A model generated the notes under the pieces. It made no database searches. It was not told the DNA's origin and was given only the letters and a program-made list of their open reading frames with translations. Both the position numbers and the translations under genes were made by a program. Of a stretch of DNA of 64,000 nt, positions 19,450-29,655 are shown piece by piece. The stretch comes from Phlyctochytrium arcticum. Lineage: Eukaryota; Chytridiomycota; Chytridiomycetes; Chytridiales; Chytridiaceae. Numbering within the stretch: position 1 is the stretch's first letter; every line of letters starts with the position of its first letter. The stretch is taken from the NCBI GenBank assembly GCA_025602905.1, contig JAHLKI010000040.1, forward strand, positions 1 to 64,000, in the 5' to 3' direction.

Positions 19450-20685
19450 ATGGCTGGATTGCAGCTTCCCGTAACTGGCTTGTCAATAGCAACACGTTTT
19501 CGCAACCGTATAGCAATCCTAGAGGGGAGGGCCTACTCACAGTCACGCCCATCGGCCAATCCGTTTTTAGTACCAAATCAGGCAAGCTCACACCTATTAA
19601 ACTTGTTTTAGAATCTAATGCGCAAAGTTTGTGGCTTCAGAATCTGTTGATCTATGCAAATGTTACGGCTTACAATCAAGGAGTTCCCGTGAAGGGATTG
19701 GTGAATAGTTACTTGGGTTTAGATTCGATCATTCAGTCTCTGGTCGTGAAAGCGGCCGGGGAAACCGTAACCTCCCTCAACAACTATCCTGCTTATTGTC
19801 AAATGGTTTACAAAAACTTACCAGTTGGAATGAAGACGTTGTTACGAAGCTGTAGCGGTTACAGTCGAACAAATCCGTTTCAGGATGAAACGAACAGGAA
19901 ATATGTCACGCATCCAATGATCGGCTATTTCCATCCCCCCAGCGGGTCAGCTGCACATGTATGGGCCTTGCCGACTCAAGCCATCACGATTGAGCTTACC
20001 CTGAACGACCCAAGCAATGTCTTCACTACAGGAGACGTTGATGAAATATGATTAGACAACATCATCGGTCACGTTCCCTATACCACTCCAATCCCAGTTT
20101 CGTTCAAAAGGTGGTCGAATCGATTAACCAAGGCAACTCAATTTTTTATGATTATGTGCGCTGCACCCAGGTGGAAAACGCTTGTTCCGGTGGAACAAAG
20201 AATGCTTTTAATTTACATATGTCAGGTGTCCGCTCTCTTGCATCATTCCGGACTGTTTCGTTAACGATGACGATCTGACAGACAGGACAAAGGATAAAGC
20301 TCTTTGCTTCAGTTCTCAGAACCTCAGGGACTGGAGAATCATGTTGGGGCCCAATTTGTTCATCCCGGCTGGGTACCCTTTCACTCATGGGCCAAGTGAC
20401 CCAACCACTCTTTTGTTGACTGAAATGAGTAATAATTGAAGCTTCGAGGCTTTAGGTGATCTCGACATGGCTTTCGAAGAGTTTGATCAAAAGCTCTTTT
20501 CCTTCGGTTGGTCCTTTATGAGCCGAGATGAAAGCTCTTTGGCGGCTCTCAATTTCACTGGGACCGATTCAACGATGACTATACAGACAACCCATAGTAC
20601 TGCTCCATCTCAAAAAGTTCGTCTTCTCACCCAGTATTTCGGAAACGTGACCTTGGCCATCGGCCCAGTTGTCAAAGTTGTGTAG
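19450..20685 (+). pseudogene. Decayed major capsid paralogue (core)
   Basis: Full-length diverged copy of the 416-aa protein. Matching stretches run in order: SRNWLVNSNTFSQPYSNPR, TPIGQSVFSTKSGKLTPIKL, LWLQNLLIYANV, LGLDSIIQSLVVKA, HVWALPTQAITIEL, YDYVRCTQVENACSGGT, HMSGVRSLASF, and finally GNVTLAIGPVVKVV. Frame breaks are visible near 19465, 20045, 20270 and 20440. Base composition is less AT-rich than the intact copy, so the two versions likely come from different viruses rather than a recent duplication. Confidence 0.8.
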
Positions 20686-21250
20686 TCTCGCTATTTGCCG
20701 TAGGTCCCTCGCCCCTCTAAAGCTTCAAAAATGTCATAAACGTGTGTTCATTTATGACAATTGAAGTTTACTCGAGCATCATCTGATGCCCCATGATCGA
20801 TAAAAGTTGGATGCATGCAGCTTCTTGCGAATGCGAACCAGAATGCGAACGACGTGCGACATCAACAAAAAATGATCGACTTCAATGCAGTTGTAGAGAT
20901 GGAATGAAGGGAGCGCAGCTGGAGTGATTCGCATAAGCACAAGTGGCTTGCTCTGGACGTGGCTCGAGCATCTGGACGTGGCTTGGGCTGAGAGGCGCAG
21001 CCGCAAGATTATTGCGCTGTGGGAGTTTTTCTTCTTGCCTGCCTTCAGCGTCTTACTCAGTGAGAAAGGCTTCATCGGCTTCATTTGTAGAGACTCTTTT
21101 TCAGCACCCACCATCCACCCCTTCTTCCTCCTTTTGTATTTAGTTTAGTGGTCCTGACGCCTAAAATGTATTGTATTGGTTTTTAATCGCAAGTCATTTA
21201 TTCCCCAGTCATCAGGGTGGCGCGATCCGATTCCTTTCTGACTTGCAAAC
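20686..21250. other. Core DNA, no confident gene
   Basis: Contains a small direct repeat around 20947-20990 (CTGGACGTGGCT twice). Open frames on both strands have no recognisable features. Confidence 0.4.
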
Positions 21251-21258
21251 TATAAAAG
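21251..21258 (+). promoter_or_regulatory. TATA box of small zinc protein gene
   Basis: TATAAAAG, identical to the box before the primase-helicase, 55 bp before the ATG at 21306. Confidence 0.55.
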
Positions 21259-21305
21259 AACCCCGCATCGCCTAAGTCCCAACCCTTTAGACACCGTTCC
21301 GCGAG

Positions 21306-21491
21306 ATGCCACGCAGACCAGATCCCCCTAAACGACTCTGTAGGGGCTGTCAAACAGAAATCGACTGGGTTCAGTATCATGTCCATTGCGGAAAATGTTA
21401 CTCGCCTTGGAAAGAACAGCGAGACCGAGAAAAATGCAAGTTCAGCATTCTTGACTTTGCCGACGACGAGGAAGAGACTTTAGGCACCTAG
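21306..21491 (+). CDS. Small zinc-binding protein, 61 aa
   Basis: The protein starts MPRRPDPPKRLCRGCQTEID and has a second cysteine pair in HVHCGKCYSPW, giving a CxxC-x(n)-HCxxC pattern that would hold one zinc ion. The C-terminal 25 residues are acidic. A TATA box at the right distance supports expression. Small zinc-ribbon proteins of this kind are common in DNA viruses as transcription or regulatory factors; no specific family is recognised. Confidence 0.6.
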   Translation: MPRRPDPPKRLCRGCQTEIDWVQYHVHCGKCYSPWKEQRDREKCKFSILDFADDEEETLGT

Positions 21492-21844
21492 AACGATGTA
21501 ATGGCCGTTGGCTTGGGGTTAACATTTTGTTGCGTTCGTCGAAGCATAGCTCGGTCCGCGATTTTATGAGCCATAGCCCACGCTTGTTTATGATTCGTCA
21601 CTTTGACTTGTACACCTCCCTTACCAGCGTTCCCATCTCAAAATCTTGTAACACTTGGTTGAATATATCCTCCCACTCGCTGCTATGACCTGGTTCCATT
21701 GAAGCGTCTTTATGTCTTCCTCTCTTTGTGTAAGAGTAGTAACAAAAACTTTTTGCAGTGATGTTCACCTGCGTTTGAGACTTGTATATGTACTATTTGT
21801 CTCAATGATGTGACGTGGCTTAGTTGGCTAGGAGACATTGTCAA
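21492..21844. other. Core DNA, no gene recognised
   Basis: Nothing identifiable between the small zinc protein and repeat R copy 2. Confidence 0.4.
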
Positions 21845-22009
21845 TCAATTGACAAGAGGACTCAGATTCTGGGCGACGAGGAAGGCTGGGATGTAGAGAG
21901 AGAGAGAGGATTTTTGATTCGATCAAATGTATCCGTTGTTCCACCAGCCTAGATTTACTATATACAGTACCCCCCCTCTGGTGGAACAAGGGATACTTTT
22001 TTAAGATGT
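21845..22009 (-). repeat. Repeat R, copy 2 (core)
   Basis: About 165 bp, near-identical to the arm copies with a few substitutions (for example an AGAGAGAG run and GGACTCAG instead of GGGTCAG). Weaker similarity continues to about 22080. It lies just beyond the 3' end of the primase-helicase gene, in the same orientation as the right-arm copy. Confidence 0.85.
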
Positions 22010-22082
22010 AACTTGTAGATGCAACTTTGTTTATGAAAAGTAGATACAATTGAAAATGACCATAAGAACATCCCCCTCGCCC

Positions 22083-25079
22083 TTACACAAGAGAGTCCAT
22101 AATATCCAGAATATTTATCGGCTCAACCCCGTCCTCCTCCTTTGGTTGGTTGATTGGGCTATTGACAGAGTAAAGGATGCAGTCTTTACAAAGACGCATG
22201 TACAAGTCACTGGTCACATACTCATAAAGGAGCTTTCCATCCTCCCTTTTCCGTTTCTTCCAGTGGTAGACTTGCATACCAAAGTGAGCGTTAAAAATTT
22301 GCGAAATGACACCGGTTTGCGTGTTCTGGATCCGACGATCGAAATGGTACCGAGCTTTGATAGCATCCAGTGATAGGGAGTGACGCATGCGTTCGGGGAG
22401 AGAATCCCCAAGAGACACCTTGTTCTGTTTCAGGATCTGGTTGATGAAGTTATCGTCCCCTTCTGTCCACAATTGCACCACCCGGTCAACAAAGTCCTGC
22501 TTTGTGTTCCACATATCGCCCAGCGCAGAGTTTCCCTCTGGGGTCTCGGACGCCGATGGGATGAACTTTCGACGAAAAAAGAACTTGTCCAATTGTAAGC
22601 GATCGTCAACAGTTCCTTGACCGTTGTAGACTCGAAGTTGGGCAGCCTTTGCGTCGTCCGGCGACAGGTCAGCAATCTGATCCCAGCAAAAGACCAAGTC
22701 ACATTTCTTTGCCAACGACTCGAGGTACTCCTTGTTGGTGCTGTCCACCATATCCGGTGTTGCAGGAACAAGGGTTATGTTGGCAATCTTGCAGAAGAGA
22801 TTGAACGTCTCCCAGTTCTTCGTGTTGTCGTTGGCTTCGGACTCTATTTGTAGATCTTTCTGCAGCTGCTGATAGATAGAACAGTCTGGATGGCGAACGC
22901 GGGGATCCCTAGAGAAGCCAAAGGTACGAGTTGCCTCCCGGCATAGGATCATTGTATCAGACTTTGGGTGACGAATCCGAAAAACTGCTTGCAGGCAGTC
23001 GCGCACTTGGGTGAAAGGAGCATAGTACGCAAAGATTCGATCGAACACGTTGGGAGTGTTGAAGTTGACACCGACCGAGATGCAACCATTCGTAACGACA
23101 CAACGGAATTCTGGATCGCCCCACACCGACCCCACCTGCGACAGGCTTTTCTTCTCCTTCTCTTTCTCGGCAAAGTAACCAATGATGTGTCGCCCCTCTT
23201 CCCAACCCATTTGTTCCACCAAGGACTTGACAATCATGTCAACACCTTTCTTCCCTGCCTTGTATGGCGTAAAGATATAAAGCTTCTCACCCTTCTTGGC
23301 CGCATTGATAATGGCAAGCAACCAGTCATTAAAGCCTGTGACCTCCATAAACTTGCGAGGGGTAGCGGGTTCGGGACTGTCAATGACTTCGTAGTTGTCA
23401 CCAACGTGGGCATCATGTTGACGGATGATGCCGCGGACAAAGTTGGTGGTCAAGTCTGTGGTGAAGGCGTCCATAAGGATGACTTTCCTTGGCGTTTCCA
23501 TGTGAGAGAGGAGAGTGTGCCAGTTCTTGTCAAGGTTGGATTGGACGAAACCAAATTTGTCAACATGCCAGTAAGTATCTGCGTTGCCTCGGAACGATGA
23601 AAAGATGGTCTCCGACTCGTCAAGAACGACCAAGTCAAATGGTTTTGATGTGTGGTGAAGTGACTGAATGGAGCAAATGACAAAATCCGCAGAGTCCATC
23701 GCTCCTTGTTTGAGTTGTTCCTTTGTGAGCTCCTTATAGTTAACCACTTTGAGACCAGCCGCCTGCAGCCTCGACAACGTGTTTTCAGCCAAAGTGATGC
23801 GTGGGGCAAGCCATCCCACACGCCAGCCCTGTCCGTATCGAGCAATGTAATCAATCACTGCTCCAGTTTTGTTACGGCCCATGGGAGGGTTGAGGATGGA
23901 AAACTTGTGCACTTTTCCGGCTTTCTTAGGGGCATAATACCGACGCACATCATTAGTGGCTGGTGGCTCGACACTGGTTGATGCAACTTGCCTATCTTCT
24001 AGCCTTTGACGCTTGCCAGCAGGGGTTTCTGGTGGTGAGATGTCCACTGCTTGAACAAATGGTCGTTTGCTGACTTTGGCATACTTGGTATTTCTGATGT
24101 TGAACTGTTCCTCCAAGCGTTGGGTGGCTGGTGAGACATAAACGCGTGGATAGTAGCGCTCGAGGAGCACGTCCAAAAATCCCGGCTGGACATCATACTT
24201 CTCGGCGGCTGACCATGCATCAAAGTACTTCTTGTATCGGGTTGCAACAGGGTCCTTTTGTCTGCACCAAGACCAGTAGTTGTCGAATGAGAGGCCAGAC
24301 ACTTTGCACCATAGCATAACCTGCCAACAAAGCTGATGGGAATGGCTGTATTGACCCTCGCGTCGAACAGGATTGGGCAGCAACGCTAGCTTCTCGATGG
24401 GTTGACAGTGAAGACAATCGTAGGAAGCTGGAACCGGGAGATCTTGCTGAGGTATGTCCAGGATCTGCAACGCATACTGCTTGCGTAGCGATTTCTTGCC
24501 GCTGTTGGTCTGTGGCTCACTGGCATCATCAAAGGGAAAGTCGAGAGTTGACACATTGATTGCGTCGTCATCAAACCCGTGCATAACACAGTGTTTGACT
24601 GGATCGTTGCTGCCTTCAATGTACGCTTGAATCGGTTTGCCGGGCTTGCTTTGGTTGATACATTTGAACTGTTGGTTGGTGGAGTAGACCAGTGTGTCAA
24701 AACCATTTGCATCGGCAAAGCGTCGGATGGTTTTCTGTGTTAAGTCAAGATTGTCAGCATAGTAGTTGCTCAAAACAACGTGATAGGAACCAGCTTGATT
24801 GCCATGGGGGTGACGGCCAGATATCTGAAATCTGGCATTGGGGAACTGGGCTAAAATCCTTGATTTGATGTCGTCAAGCGGTAAGCCGTCTTTTGGATCA
24901 ATGTCGAAGTAGACTTTGCGTTTGCGGTCCGGAAGCAGAATCTCATAGAGACCTCGGTTCTTGGCAACAATGGCTGCGAGCTTGCTGCTGGTGACCGCCC
25001 CATAGAGTTGTTTGTACCTGGTCGTAAATGAAACAACTGGAAACTCGTCAGGCTCGAGTTGCTGGATCACGTGATCCAT
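22083..25079 (-). CDS. Primase-helicase (AEP-like domain plus herpes origin-binding-like SF2 helicase)
   Basis: 998 residues from the ATG at 25079. The frame is open up to 25436, but a TATA box at 25270-25277 lies inside that extension, so the internal ATG is preferred. Residues 55-62 (KVYFDIDP) give the DxD of archaeo-eukaryotic primases and residues 97-100 (GSYH) the second AEP motif. A CLHC pair near 222 may bind zinc. The helicase has Walker A NPPMGRNKTG (398-406), DESE box (487-490), VGVNF and a QAVFRIRHP motif VI, resembling the herpesvirus origin-binding protein family. It would prime and unwind DNA for element replication. The gene is fully open although the capsid genes beside it are decayed. 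It runs from the right arm into the core. Confidence 0.85.
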   Translation of the reverse strand: MDHVIQQLEPDEFPVVSFTTRYKQLYGAVTSSKLAAIVAKNRGLYEILLPDRKRKVYFDIDPKDGLPLDDIKSRILAQFPNARFQISGRHPHGNQAGSYHVVLSNYYADNLDLTQKTIRRFADANGFDTLVYSTNQQFKCINQSKPGKPIQAYIEGSNDPVKHCVMHGFDDDAINVSTLDFPFDDASEPQTNSGKKSLRKQYALQILDIPQQDLPVPASYDCLHCQPIEKLALLPNPVRREGQYSHSHQLCWQVMLWCKVSGLSFDNYWSWCRQKDPVATRYKKYFDAWSAAEKYDVQPGFLDVLLERYYPRVYVSPATQRLEEQFNIRNTKYAKVSKRPFVQAVDISPPETPAGKRQRLEDRQVASTSVEPPATNDVRRYYAPKKAGKVHKFSILNPPMGRNKTGAVIDYIARYGQGWRVGWLAPRITLAENTLSRLQAAGLKVVNYKELTKEQLKQGAMDSADFVICSIQSLHHTSKPFDLVVLDESETIFSSFRGNADTYWHVDKFGFVQSNLDKNWHTLLSHMETPRKVILMDAFTTDLTTNFVRGIIRQHDAHVGDNYEVIDSPEPATPRKFMEVTGFNDWLLAIINAAKKGEKLYIFTPYKAGKKGVDMIVKSLVEQMGWEEGRHIIGYFAEKEKEKKSLSQVGSVWGDPEFRCVVTNGCISVGVNFNTPNVFDRIFAYYAPFTQVRDCLQAVFRIRHPKSDTMILCREATRTFGFSRDPRVRHPDCSIYQQLQKDLQIESEANDNTKNWETFNLFCKIANITLVPATPDMVDSTNKEYLESLAKKCDLVFCWDQIADLSPDDAKAAQLRVYNGQGTVDDRLQLDKFFFRRKFIPSASETPEGNSALGDMWNTKQDFVDRVVQLWTEGDDNFINQILKQNKVSLGDSLPERMRHSLSLDAIKARYHFDRRIQNTQTGVISQIFNAHFGMQVYHWKKRKREDGKLLYEYVTSDLYMRLCKDCILYSVNSPINQPKEEDGVEPINILDIMDSLV

Positions 25080-25269
25080 TGCTCGACCGCGTTGTTGCCA
25101 GTCCAAGTGAGTCCAAGGTAAGTAATGGTACGGAATGGCAGAGGCATTGTTGGGATGAGAGATGTGCAGAAAGTAATGATGTAGTTTACAATTGTGCAAA
25201 CAAAAAAAAATGTGTATGATGCACAGTTGAAAATGATGGTGGAATGCCATTTGGCACAAACCACCGGCC

Positions 25270-25277
25270 CTTTTATA
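25270..25277 (-). promoter_or_regulatory. TATA box of primase-helicase
   Basis: TATAAAAG on the minus strand, 191 bp upstream of the chosen ATG. It decides against the upstream in-frame start at 25436. Confidence 0.6.
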
Positions 25278-25359
25278 CTTTTCTGAGGCATCGGAGTTGC
25301 CAACTTTGAGGTGCAAACGTATTGACAAACATGGTTTACCGTGTCGAAGTTTGAACGGA

Positions 25360-25377
25360 AAGTTTATCGATAAACTT
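25360..25377. promoter_or_regulatory. 18-bp palindrome upstream of primase-helicase (right arm)
   Basis: Perfect palindrome AAGTTTATCGATAAACTT, mirror of 13910-13927. Possible binding site for a dimeric regulator. Confidence 0.5.
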
Positions 25378-25483
25378 GCACATCCCCTTTGGGTAGCTCG
25401 GTCAAAGTGGCAACAAAATAATGCAATCCGTGTCAATCTTTGAATAAACTCAGTAATGGGTTGTCAACTATAGGTTATATTAG

Positions 25484-26196
25484 TCACACATCGGGCAGAT
25501 CATCAAGAATCGCTATACTGACTGTTAGCGGCCCATTCAATAGAATCTCTTGAGATGTCAAACTGTCGACGAGGAAAAAGCTTATGTTGGTGATATTGTC
25601 ACCTACAAGCAAGAAATCGCTACTTGGATTTGTCCATGAAATGACATCGCCAAAGCTATCGGGAGTGATGGCGGCCAAGATGGATTGGCTTTCGTTGGAA
25701 AAATCTGTTAAGAGCTTTGTCCCATTAACTAGCAAATTGCTACACAGGAAAACTGGATGAGAACCGGATAGATTAACAACATTCTTGAGTGTATGATTTT
25801 TAGCCAGTCTCATCTTTCACGCTCATGCCTAGCAGCATGTACGATGTTGTTCCGCGATTTCCTTGTAATGATCTTGAAATCATCTGGAGCAGAAATGCTA
25901 AGCCTGCGGGAAACTGAGTCATAAGAACACGTATAAGCCTGGGACCCAGCTTGAGTTAGACTAGTCACGACAGCAGATGCAAAATTGCTGATAATGTAAT
26001 TTCCAAAGGGGATTTTGGCTATTTTCACAGCATTAGGAGTGACGGCCTCAGCAAACAGAATAGTATTGTTGGCACTGGAAACCAAGTCCCAATCTTGGAG
26101 GAAAGAGACGTTCAACAGTTTCAGCTGTTCTACTCTTCTGGTACTGATTGGGAACGATTTACGCTTAGAACTGCAATAAATGAGCTCTTGATACAT
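25484..26196 (-). pseudogene. Decayed minor capsid paralogue (right arm)
   Basis: Mirror copy with the same frame changes (between about 25787 and 25862). It is followed on the same strand by the intact primase-helicase. Confidence 0.8.
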
Positions 26197-26258
26197 TTGC
26201 AAGAACTTTTTCCCACTAACTAGAGATATACCAGTGGTTCAAGAGAAAAAACCATTCA

Positions 26259-26669
26259 ATGATGACATATAAGCCTAGGCCCATCTTTCCGCAGCATGGC
26301 GTAAAAATCAATTCTCGCATCCCTAAAGACATTGCTAGTCCTCCGTTGTGCACCACTGTCATAGCACCCTGCAAAAGCAGCAAATCAGCTCTTATATGCG
26401 GATTGATCAACGAAGTCTATACGAAGGTTTTTTCAAGAGTCATCATCATGTCAAACACGGTATGCTTCGATGCCTTGATGCAAGAACTAGCTAAAAAGAC
26501 TCGACATAAGAACATATGGTTTACGGATGACGTAAGCAAAGACACTATAGCGGCCATAGTTCGCACCGATCCTCCTGCACCTAAAAAGGCAAGGCAGAGG
26601 CAGGCAACTGAAGACCTTAGCTCTGAGGAATGGTGGTCCGGGGTTGATTTAGAGTTTTTGAATGAATGA
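26259..26669 (+). pseudogene. Decayed packaging ATPase paralogue (right arm)
   Basis: Identical mirror copy of 12618-13028, with the same P-loop damage and missing Walker B half. Confidence 0.8.
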
Positions 26670-26941
26670 TGTTTGTATTTGTGTATATATTTAGTTGGTT
26701 ATGATCGAGTGGTGTAAAGATACATCTCTGTTGAAGTTTTTTAAGCGTTTGCATCATGTTGTTTGCATCGTGATGTAAAAATGGTCACTGCAAAAAGTTC
26801 AAACTGAGTGAGCTGTCTGTTGTTGTCTCCATCAGTCCAACTCTGCGTCTCATGCCATGATGCACAACATCGTTGACATGATGCAGGACATGATGCAGGA
26901 GATGATGCTCTTTCATGATCGAAAACAGGCGGTGGCTTAGT

Positions 26942-27105
26942 GTCAATTGACAAGAGGGGTCAGATTCTGGGCGACGAGGAAGGCTGGGATGCAGAGGGAG
27001 AGAGAGGATTTTTGATTCGATCAAATGTATCCGTTGTTCCACCAGCCTAGATTTACTATATACAGTACCCCCCCTCTGGTGGAACAAGGGATACTTTTTT
27101 AAGAT
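26942..27105 (-). repeat. Repeat R, copy 3 (right arm)
   Basis: Mirror of copy 1. With copy 2 it forms direct repeats around the block primase-helicase, decayed 214-aa paralogue and decayed ATPase. Confidence 0.85.
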
Positions 27106-27251
27106 GTCGTTTTATATATATCATAGATACAATTCGAGGCGACCACAACAAGACATCCCTCGCGCACATTAGTTTCGATTGCCTTGCGGCCTTTCTGATT
27201 GTCGACATATTTTGAGCAGGATGCTGTCAATTTTGCGCCAACATGCATCTG

Positions 27252-27668
27252 TGATGTGAATGGATGTGGGAGTGAAGTTTGTCATAACAATTTTGCTGCG
27301 CACATCAGAAATGGTAAAGGCTGAGATGTGCATGTTTGCAAGTGTGTGCATGATGAGATGCAGAAATGGGAGTCAGTTTGGACTCTGTAACTTTCTGTTG
27401 AAGAGTCATGTTTGTCTGTGCATGTGTTGCATCTCTATGAATGATGTGGCAAGTTTTGCTGCGCGCGTCAGAAATGGTGAATGCATGTTTGCATGATCAT
27501 CGCCATGATGAGATGCGGAAATGGGAGTCAAGTTTGTCAAGAAGTTTGCTGCGCACGTCAGATGGGATTTGCGAGTCAGAAATGGACTGGTGAAGGCTGG
27601 AGATGTGCATGTTCGATGCAGAAATGGGAGTCAAGTTTGTCGATAACAAATTTGCTGCGCATGTCAGT
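27252..27668. repeat. Imperfect ~100-130-bp tandem repeats, right arm
   Basis: Mirror copy of 11619-12035. Short open frames in it are rich in M, C and V, as expected of chance reading of the repeat, and are not called as genes. Confidence 0.75.
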
Positions 27669-27758
27669 TTGGATTCTGTTCCAAGACACGTTTCATTGGA
27701 TACAAGGCAAAGCTATGAAGGATGTAACGGGAACTATAGGTTCTCTTAGTAAGAAAAT

Positions 27759-28412
27759 TCAATTATAGGTTCTCTTAGTAAATCGGTAACTATATGTCCT
27801 AGTACAATCAATCAAATATTGAAGCACTTCTTTTTTAGTCGCATGGGATGTTACTAAGGTCTCTGATAACGTGTCGAAGTCCTTCCTATTATTTTTGAAT
27901 ATAATCCATTCTGTAGTGCAACCCTTTTGCTTACCACTTAGTTGGGATTTTATCGACTGGCAACATACTATAATACTGATATTGTAATGTCGACCCTTTG
28001 TATATAAAAGGTCAAGTTTTTTTGCCAATTCTTTTGATCTCGCACCATCCGCCGCGTCATCTATGAACAACAATATTCTATCCTCACAATCATTCTCCTG
28101 TTGGTATTTCACGATGGCGGAAATACTATCATTTGAGACTTCGTCATTGAAATAAATATTTTTATGTTTCGTTGTCTGGGCAAATTGTTGAATACACGTG
28201 TCATAACGAACGGTATCTGACATTATGATAATCTTGTCGAATCTATTAGCATAAACATCTTGAATCAAACCCATGATCAAACCTGTCTTACCAGATTTGC
28301 GTGGAGCGCATAATGTAAGGCATATGGGGTGTGACGGCAACGGCTCAGGGATACGAGGATCCCTTTCAATAGCTTTCGGATTGAATATAGGCTTAACCTT
28401 GTACGTAATCAT
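27759..28412 (-). CDS. Packaging-type P-loop ATPase, intact copy (right arm)
   Basis: Identical mirror copy of the left-arm ATPase, divergent from the 214-aa gene at 28475. Confidence 0.85.
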   Translation of the reverse strand: MITYKVKPIFNPKAIERDPRIPEPLPSHPICLTLCAPRKSGKTGLIMGLIQDVYANRFDKIIIMSDTVRYDTCIQQFAQTTKHKNIYFNDEVSNDSISAIVKYQQENDCEDRILLFIDDAADGARSKELAKKLDLLYTKGRHYNISIIVCCQSIKSQLSGKQKGCTTEWIIFKNNRKDFDTLSETLVTSHATKKEVLQYLIDCTRTYSYRFTKRTYN

Positions 28413-28474
28413 TTATTTATTACTTAGATAATAACAAACGCCAACATAATATAGAGAAGCGTAACGTTTCATTT

Positions 28475-29119
28475 GTGAAAATATTGTCAGTGAGTTTTAT
28501 TCAAGACTACGATTTGATCAACAGTACCAATAACGTATTCGCTTTCAAAGAGGACGGGAATACCGACACTATTAAAGCCAGTGTTCCCCCTGGTAATTAT
28601 AATGTGTCCAACTACCCCCAATCTATTGCCGCTGCGATGACTATAGCAGGGAGTCAGGCTTATTCAAGTAGTTACAACCAGATCACTCGAAGGATTACTA
28701 TAACAGCTGTGGACAAAGACTTTCAAATATTACCAGGTAATGAAGGAACTAATGCATATTCTGTATCTGGTTATTCAAATCGAACTGCATCTCCTATGGG
28801 AAAAACTGTCACATTTAAAAATAGTGTGAATCTATCTGGTAGCTATCCGATTCTATTGACATCGAATATCAACGTACCAAGTGTTCGATACTTGTCTGAT
28901 TATAATGACACTGCAAGTACCGTAATCGCTACTATCGTACCAGATTCGTTTGGGGACGTTGTGACCTTCACAAACGATTCGGAGTGGTTACCCTGTAACG
29001 ATACAATTAACAAGGTAGAATTTCATCTAATTGATTCGCAAACAGGGGAAGAGATAGCGTTAAATTCACCATTAACTGTCCGTTTATTGATAGCCGACGA
29101 CGCGGCTGATGTTCAATAA
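28475..29119 (+). CDS. Probable minor capsid/penton-like protein, intact copy (right arm)
   Basis: Identical mirror copy. The open frame extends upstream to about 28409 without any ATG; 28475 is a GTG and may not be the true start. Confidence 0.65.
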   Translation: MKILSVSFIQDYDLINSTNNVFAFKEDGNTDTIKASVPPGNYNVSNYPQSIAAAMTIAGSQAYSSSYNQITRRITITAVDKDFQILPGNEGTNAYSVSGYSNRTASPMGKTVTFKNSVNLSGSYPILLTSNINVPSVRYLSDYNDTASTVIATIVPDSFGDVVTFTNDSEWLPCNDTINKVEFHLIDSQTGEEIALNSPLTVRLLIADDAADVQ

Positions 29120-29148
29120 ATTATTTTTTTTGTAGAATACAATTAACA

Positions 29149-29604
29149 ATGTCGGACCATAACGAAAATGAGCTACCAATCGAAACTGAACAACCCATTG
29201 AAGAAGAAATTGAACAAGAAATTGAACAACCCATTGAACAAGAACCTTCACCTGAGCCAATTCAAGAAGTGAAGAAAAAGAAACAGACTGCGAATATGAT
29301 GAAAGCGCAAAAGGAACGGACTCGTCAATTAAGAGAAATGCAGCATAAAAGAGATGAAGAGAAACGAATACAATACGAAAGGAAACGTATTCAAGATGCC
29401 TATGATTTGGTAAATGAATTAGAAGATAGAAAAAGACAAGAAAAGCAAAAAAAGAAAGAAGAAAGAGCACTTAAAAAAGCAGAACGTTCTTCGACATCGA
29501 ATACCAAAAAGAAGAATGTTGCTCCAAAGAAACCAGTTGCTACACGAAAAGCAACACCTGTTCCACAATTTTCAAATGATGACTTTGGAGGAATATTCGG
29601 ATAA
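29149..29604 (+). CDS. Basic coiled-coil protein, intact copy (right arm)
   Basis: Identical mirror copy of the 151-aa protein, between the 214-aa gene and the capsid gene. Confidence 0.75.
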   Translation: MSDHNENELPIETEQPIEEEIEQEIEQPIEQEPSPEPIQEVKKKKQTANMMKAQKERTRQLREMQHKRDEEKRIQYERKRIQDAYDLVNELEDRKRQEKQKKKEERALKKAERSSTSNTKKKNVAPKKPVATRKATPVPQFSNDDFGGIFG

Positions 29605-29655
29605 GTGTTTTTTTATTTTTTCTTCATATAGTAAACAACGCCAAAAGCATCAATC

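Noticed and set aside
14293..24994. Integrase, tyrosine recombinase, protein-primed PolB or Ulp1-like protease in the core
   Set aside because: I looked for their motifs (DDE with HHCC, RxHxRY, polymerase DTD/YGDT-like, protease H-D-C) and saw none I could defend.
22083..25436. Start of primase-helicase at the far upstream ATG (25436)
   Set aside because: The extra 119 residues are cysteine/histidine-rich with no AEP similarity, and a TATA box and palindrome lie within them.
27260..27768. Cysteine/methionine-rich small frames in the right arm
   Set aside because: They lie in imperfect tandem repeats and read the same repeat words again and again; no sign of a real protein.
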